The position numbers and the translations under genes are program-made. The notes below the pieces were generated by a model. The model saw only the letters and a program-made list of their open reading frames with translations. It made no database searches and was not told where the DNA came from. Below, piece by piece: positions 38,534 to 42,333 of a stretch of 42,333 nucleotides of DNA. The DNA is from Solirubrobacterales bacterium (GTDB lineage Bacteria; Actinomycetota; Thermoleophilia; Solirubrobacterales; Solirubrobacteraceae): assembly GCA_026392255.1 (NCBI GenBank), contig JAPLCJ010000019.1, positions 1 through 42,333 on the forward strand, read 5' to 3'. Within the stretch, counting starts at the first letter, position 1. Each line of letters starts with the position of its first letter.

Positions 38534-39375
38534 TGGCTATTCGCAAGCCCAAGCCAACCAGCCCCGGAATGCGCTTTGTTTCGTACCCGGACTTCGCAGA
38601 GATCACACGTGATCACCCAGAGAAGAGCCTCACTGAAGGACTCACAAAGTCCGGCGGCCGAAATGCCCGCGGACGTAAGACCTCCCGCCATCGTGGTGGC
38701 GGAGCCAAGCGCCTGTATCGCAAGATCGACTTCAAGCGTCTTAAGGACGGCGTACCAGCCAAGGTTGCTCACATTGAGTACGACCCGAACCGGACCGCCT
38801 ACATAGCCCTTCTGCACTACGCAGATGGTGAGAAGCGCTACATCATTGCCCCACAGGGACTTGAGGTCGGCCACGTGATCGCCTCCGGACCAGGGTCAGA
38901 GATTGCCCCAGGTAACGCCCTTGCACTCAAGGACATGCCAACCGGCACAGTGATCCACAACGTTGAGCTTCAGCCTGGCCGTGGTGGTCAGCTCGGGCGC
39001 TCAGCCGGAACTTCAATTCAGCTTCTCGCTAAGGACGGCGACATGGTCACCCTTCGTCTTCCTTCCGGTGAAATGCGCCTTGTACGCGCAGAGTGCCGTG
39101 CAACTGTCGGCGCCATCGGTAACAGCGAACATCAGAACGTCACAATCGGTAAGGCTGGACGTAAGCGCCACATGGGCGTCCGTCCCCAGACCCGTGGCGT
39201 TGCCATGAACCCTGTGGACCATCCACACGGTGGTGGTGAAGGTTCAACAACCGCTGGTCGTCACCCAGTAACACCATGGGGCGTTCCAACGCTTGGTTAC
39301 AGAACCCGTAAGAAGAACAAGCAGTCTGACCGATACATCGTCCGAGGCCGCAAGCGCGGCAAGTCGAGCAGGTGA
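38533..39375 (+). CDS. rplB: 50S ribosomal protein L2
   Basis: 280 residues. [28 protein letters not shown], then [43 protein letters not shown] with the invariant His of the peptidyl-transferase-proximal loop, and [24 protein letters not shown] at the end. L2 is needed for subunit association and peptidyl-transferase activity. It is followed by rpsS after five bases. Confidence 0.98.
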   Translation: MAIRKPKPTSPGMRFVSYPDFAEITRDHPEKSLTEGLTKSGGRNARGRKTSRHRGGGAKRLYRKIDFKRLKDGVPAKVAHIEYDPNRTAYIALLHYADGEKRYIIAPQGLEVGHVIASGPGSEIAPGNALALKDMPTGTVIHNVELQPGRGGQLGRSAGTSIQLLAKDGDMVTLRLPSGEMRLVRAECRATVGAIGNSEHQNVTIGKAGRKRHMGVRPQTRGVAMNPVDHPHGGGEGSTTAGRHPVTPWGVPTLGYRTRKKNKQSDRYIVRGRKRGKSSR

Positions 39376-39380
39376 ACTAA

Positions 39381-39653
39381 ATGAGTCGCTCAAGCAAAAA
39401 GGGACCTTTCGTCCAAGAACGTCTGATGGCCCGCATCGAGGCAATGAATGCCTCGGGCGACAAGCAGATGCTCAAGACCTGGTCCCGAACATCAACAATC
39501 TTCCCCGAGATGGTCGGTCACACAATCGCCGTCCACGACGGTCGCAAGCACATCCCAGTTTTCGTCAACGAGTCCATGGTCGGTCACAAGCTCGGCGAAT
39601 TTGCGCCGACACGTACCTTCCGCGGCCACATCGACACGGCGAAGAAGCGTTAG
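39381..39653 (+). CDS. rpsS: 30S ribosomal protein S19
   Basis: 90 residues. [83 protein letters not shown] is a textbook S19. It lies in the 30S head and forms a complex with S13. It is four bases upstream of rplV. Confidence 0.98.
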   Translation: MSRSSKKGPFVQERLMARIEAMNASGDKQMLKTWSRTSTIFPEMVGHTIAVHDGRKHIPVFVNESMVGHKLGEFAPTRTFRGHIDTAKKR

Positions 39654-39657
39654 AGCA

Positions 39658-40044
39658 ATGGCACAGACCAAGGACAAGAAGGCAGACGCAGTGGAGCAGG
39701 CAGGCCCAGTGCTCGTTCGCGCTCACGCCCGGTACATCCGCTCGTCAGCACGCAAGGCACGCCTTGTGAGTGACCACATCCGCGGCAAGTCCGTTGATGA
39801 GGCACGCTCGCTGCTCGCTCATTCCCCACGCACCATTGCTGGCGACTGGAGCAAGCTCCTGGAGTCAGCAGTCGCTAACGCAGAGCACAACAACGGTCTC
39901 GACGCGGCAAACCTATTCGTGTTCGCCATCTCAGCGGACGAGGGCCCAACGCTTAAGCGTTTCCGCCCCCGTGCAATGGGCCGCGCCACCAAGATCCGTA
40001 AGCGCACTAGCCACCTTTCAATCGTCCTTGGGACGAAGGAGTAA
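39658..40044 (+). CDS. rplV: 50S ribosomal protein L22
   Basis: 128 residues from the ATG at 39658. A charged N-terminal extension of about 15 residues (AQTKDKKADAVEQAG) precedes the core VRAHARYIRSSARKARLVSDHIRGKSVDEARSLLAHSPRTIAGDWSKLLESAVANAEHNNGLD. The tunnel hairpin FAISADEGPTLKRFRPRAMGRATKIRKRTSHLSIVL is intact. L22 lines the exit-tunnel constriction with L4. Confidence 0.97.
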   Translation: MAQTKDKKADAVEQAGPVLVRAHARYIRSSARKARLVSDHIRGKSVDEARSLLAHSPRTIAGDWSKLLESAVANAEHNNGLDAANLFVFAISADEGPTLKRFRPRAMGRATKIRKRTSHLSIVLGTKE

Positions 40045-40047
40045 CTA

Positions 40048-40926
40048 ATGGGACAGAAGGTACACCCGGAGGCAATGCGCGTTGGCTACATCCACGACTG
40101 GAAAGCCACGTGGTTCAACGAAAAGCATTTCGCCGACTATCTCGAAGAGGACATCAAGATCCGTGATCACATCACGGAGCGACTCGCGCACGCTGGTCTT
40201 TCCAAGATCACAATCCGCAAGACGCAGACTGATGTTGAGGTCAACATTTCAACAGCACGCCCAGGCATCGTTATCGGCAAGTCCGGTTCCGAGGTTGATG
40301 CCCTGCGCCGCGACCTTCACAAGCTCACGGGCAAGGCCGTCAAGGTCAACATCCTTGAGATCAAGCGCCCAGAGCTGGACGCAAACCTTGTCGCACAGTC
40401 AATCGCCGAGCAGCTCCAGAACCGCGTTGCTTTCCGACGCGCAATGAAGCGGGCCATGACTTCAGCCATGCGCTCAGGCGCCAAGGGCATCAAGATTCAG
40501 GTCTCGGGACGCCTTGGTGGCGCTGAGATGGGCCGCACCGAGCTTTACGCCGACGGCCGTGTTCCTCTTCATACGCTGCGTGCCGACATTGACTACGGAG
40601 CCTGCGAGGCCAAGACGACCTTCGGTCGTATCGGCGTCAAGGTTTGGGTCAACAAGGGCGAGATCATGCCTGAGGGCTACAGCGGCGCTGACCTTACGAT
40701 CATGGACGACACGCCACCGGCAGTAGCTCCGTCGGGCGACCGTCCACGCCGTGACCGTCGAAGTGGTGGCGGCGCTGGTGGAGCAGGCGGACCTGGCGGT
40801 CAAGGTGGTGGCCCAGGTGGTCGCGGACGCCAGCAGGCACAAGGACTTCGTCAAGGTGGTCAAGGCGGTCAGGGTGGCGGTGGCCGAGGCGGCCAGGGCA
40901 ACCGTGGAACGGGTGGTGGTGTCTGA
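40048..40926 (+). CDS. rpsC: 30S ribosomal protein S3 with Gly/Arg-rich C-terminal tail
   Basis: 292 residues. The core (1-215) is normal: [23 protein letters not shown], the KH domain around [24 protein letters not shown], and [26 protein letters not shown] with the helicase-related mRNA-entry surface. From about residue 225 a tail of about 65 residues consists almost only of Gly, Gln, Arg and a few Pro/Ala (for example [20 protein letters not shown]). It resembles RGG-type RNA-binding tails. The tail occupies bases about 40740-40923. The TGATG overlap couples it to rplP. Confidence 0.97.
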   Translation: MGQKVHPEAMRVGYIHDWKATWFNEKHFADYLEEDIKIRDHITERLAHAGLSKITIRKTQTDVEVNISTARPGIVIGKSGSEVDALRRDLHKLTGKAVKVNILEIKRPELDANLVAQSIAEQLQNRVAFRRAMKRAMTSAMRSGAKGIKIQVSGRLGGAEMGRTELYADGRVPLHTLRADIDYGACEAKTTFGRIGVKVWVNKGEIMPEGYSGADLTIMDDTPPAVAPSGDRPRRDRRSGGGAGGAGGPGGQGGGPGGRGRQQAQGLRQGGQGGQGGGGRGGQGNRGTGGGV

Positions 40927-41339
40927 TGCTTTCACCAAAGCGCGTCAAGTTCCGCCGTGTTCACCGTGGTCGTCGTCGGGGTCTCTCCCGTGGCCAGGTC
41001 AAGGTTCAGTTCGGCGAGTTCGGCCTCAAGGCCCTCGACAACGGCTGGATCACCAACCGACAGATCGAAGCTGCACGTATTGCCATGACCCGCAAGATCA
41101 AGCGTGGCGGCAAGGTGTGGATCAACGTCTATCCAGACAAGCCTTTCACCAAGAAGCCAGCAGAAACCCGCATGGGTTCAGGCAAGGGCTCCCCAGAAGG
41201 ATGGGTTGCCGTAGTCAAGCCTGGCCGTGTCATGTTTGAGCTCGCAGGAGTTCCGGAACCGCTTGCCCGTGAGGCACTGCGTCTGGCCGGCCATAAGCTT
41301 CCCGTACGCACCAAGTTCGTGATCAGAGACGACGCATGA
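40926..41339 (+). CDS. rplP: 50S ribosomal protein L16
   Basis: 137 residues. [37 protein letters not shown], the [47 protein letters not shown] block and the C-terminal [15 protein letters not shown] are canonical. It contacts A-site tRNA. ATGA overlap with rpmC. Confidence 0.98.
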   Translation: MLSPKRVKFRRVHRGRRRGLSRGQVKVQFGEFGLKALDNGWITNRQIEAARIAMTRKIKRGGKVWINVYPDKPFTKKPAETRMGSGKGSPEGWVAVVKPGRVMFELAGVPEPLAREALRLAGHKLPVRTKFVIRDDA

Positions 41340-41560
41340 GCAAGTTCGCGTCAGCACAGGATCTCCGCGACATGGAGCCAGATGAGCTTGCAGCGCATGC
41401 TCTTACTGCCCGGCGTCAACTGTTCGACCTCCGTTTCCGCGGGGCGACCGGTGAGCTGGAAGACACCGCATCACTCAATGCTGCCCGACGTCACGTCGCC
41501 AGGACAATCACTGTCTGCCGTGAACGCGGAATATCAATTGTCAAGGAGAAGACCGCGTGA
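41336..41560 (+). CDS. rpmC: 50S ribosomal protein L29
   Basis: 74 residues. [65 protein letters not shown] is the usual two-helix L29 near the tunnel exit. It is overlapped at both ends: ATGA with rplP and GTGA with rpsQ. Confidence 0.96.
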   Translation: MSKFASAQDLRDMEPDELAAHALTARRQLFDLRFRGATGELEDTASLNAARRHVARTITVCRERGISIVKEKTA

Positions 41561-42261
41561 GCGACGAGCCGACTGAAGAAGAAACCCCAGTGGAGGAGAC
41601 TCCGGTGGAAGAAACACCTGCCGAGGAAACCCCAGTGGAGGAGACCCCTGCTCCAGAGGCACCTGCTGAGGAAGCTCCTGCTGAAGAAGCCCCTGCGGCT
41701 GAAGCTCCTGCTGAGGAAGCCCCTGCGGCCGAAGCTCCTGCGGCCGAAGCTCCTGCTGCGCCTGCTGAGGATGAGGACGACGGCGAGTCAGCCGAGGCCC
41801 CAACCTCCAAGCAGCTTCGTAAGAGGTCCCGCGGTGCCCACACGGGTGTTGTCAAGACTTCACGCTCGAGTGAGGAGCGTGCCAAGGAGCGTGCGGAACT
41901 CCGCGCCACCAAGGCCGCATCCCGTCGCCGCTGGCGCGCCCGCCAGAAGACCAAGCGCAATGAACTGCGCGGTCCAGACGTACCGGCCAAGACGCCTCCA
42001 GCTCCACGTGAGCCAGGCAACCCAACCATCCGTCAAGGGCTTGTTGTGTCCGACAAGGGCGAGAAGACCGTCACGGTCCGTATCGACACGGCCCGTAGGC
42101 ATCCCAAGTACCACAAGATTGTTCGCTCATCAACAACGCTCCGCGTCCATGATGAGAGCAACGACGCCAACGAGGGCGACACCGTGCGCGTCATTGAATG
42201 CCGCCCGATGTCACGCACCAAGCGCTGGCGTCTCGACGAGGTAATGGAGCGTGCCAAGTGA
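41557..42261 (+). CDS. rpsQ: 30S ribosomal protein S17 with giant bipartite N-terminal extension
   Basis: 234 residues where S17 is usually 80-110. The S17 core is only residues 157-234: TIRQGLVVSDKGEKTVTVRIDTARRHPKYHKIVRSSTTLRVHDESNDANEGDTVRVIECRPMSRTKRWRLDEV. Residues 1-82 are acidic and almost wholly Pro, Glu, Ala, Val and Thr in TPVEE and APAEE units. Residues 85-150 are strongly basic and helical-looking (SKQLRKRSRGAH, RAELRATKAASRRRWRARQKTKRNEL). The GTG at 41557 has AAGGAG eight bases upstream and overlaps the rpmC stop, so the long form is the natural start; no later start has a comparable site. Confidence 0.95.
   Translation: MSDEPTEEETPVEETPVEETPAEETPVEETPAPEAPAEEAPAEEAPAAEAPAEEAPAAEAPAAEAPAAPAEDEDDGESAEAPTSKQLRKRSRGAHTGVVKTSRSSEERAKERAELRATKAASRRRWRARQKTKRNELRGPDVPAKTPPAPREPGNPTIRQGLVVSDKGEKTVTVRIDTARRHPKYHKIVRSSTTLRVHDESNDANEGDTVRVIECRPMSRTKRWRLDEVMERAK
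41569..41770 (+). repeat. Low-complexity tandem repeats encoding TPVEE/APAEEAPAAE units
   Basis: Imperfect repeats of GAGGAGAC(C/T)CC and GCTCCTGC(T/G)GAGGAAGC-type 12-21-base units fill the start of rpsQ. Copies are nearly identical at DNA level, unlike the L1 and L10 tails, so this array may vary in copy number between strains. Confidence 0.8.
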
Positions 42262-42333
42262 TCCAAACAGAGAGCCGACTCCGTGTTGCTGATAACAGCG
42301 GCGCCCGTGAAATCCTTTGCATCCGTGTACGCG
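42258..42333 (+). CDS. rplN: 50S ribosomal protein L14, N-terminal fragment
   Basis: The GTG at 42258 overlaps the rpsQ stop as GTGA. The 25 visible residues (VIQTESRLRVADNSGAREIL and then CIRVR) are the L14 start, binding 23S rRNA at the 30S interface. The gene continues beyond the window. Confidence 0.95.
   Translation, partial: MIQTESRLRVADNSGAREILCIRVR

Noticed and set aside
41569-41770. Repeats at the start of rpsQ considered as a CRISPR-like array or assembly collapse
   Set aside because: There are no constant-length spacers, the frame is kept throughout, and the coded words match the tails of L1 and L10.

Overview
The window reads as a chromosomal segment of an actinobacterium. Thermoleophilia (Solirubrobacterales-like) is my best guess. 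The reasons are moderately high GC, frequent GTG/TTG starts, 4-base ATGA/GTGA/TTGA gene overlaps, several apparently leaderless genes, actinobacterial-looking RpoB/RpoC, and a secreted protein with a C-terminal Ig-like domain ending in a FTPTGG...KATKTQ-type motif that I associate with Solirubrobacter/Conexibacter relatives. The class-level call is an inference; a 16S or marker-gene search would settle it.

Left part (1-15283), accessory and housekeeping genes: the 5' end of a CDF cation transporter (minus), an epimerase-like protein, a lipoprotein metallophosphoesterase with a damaged metal-binding motif, a hemolysin III/PAQR membrane protein and a tRNA-Thr(GGT). Three consecutive repeat proteins follow: a secreted propeller-like protein, a 13 x 23-residue repeat protein without a signal peptide, and a secreted BspA-type leucine-rich-repeat protein. 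Then come a DUF433/PIN-like toxin-antitoxin pair, a 1-Cys peroxiredoxin, a GT39-type membrane glycosyltransferase, a DUF2252 protein, a small anchored secreted protein, an O-antigen-ligase-like protein with TPRs, and an MFS transporter.

Right part (15439-42333), a nearly continuous transcription/translation supercluster on the plus strand: rpmG-secE-nusG-rplK-rplA-[L10 leader attenuator]-rplJ-rplL-rpoB-rpoC, then a roughly 4.7-kb metabolic island (SDR fused by overlap to rpoC; HAD protein and alpha/beta hydrolase on the minus strand; class III aminotransferase and alanine dehydrogenase), then rpsL-rpsG-fusA-tuf and rpsJ-rplC-rplD-rplW-rplB-rpsS-rplV-rpsC-rplP-rpmC-rpsQ-rplN (cut by the window end).

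The most unusual content is in the ribosomal and RNA polymerase proteins themselves. S17 carries a roughly 156-residue N-terminal extension with an acidic Pro/Glu/Ala half and a basic half. L1 and L10 carry related acidic C-terminal tails. S3 has a Gly/Arg/Gln-rich tail. RpoB has an approximately 110-residue coiled-coil-like insertion in a peripheral lobe. Together these suggest a lineage-specific elaboration of the gene-expression machinery with low-complexity charged tails.

No stretch over 300 bases lacks a gene. No CRISPR array, insertion sequence or replication origin was seen.
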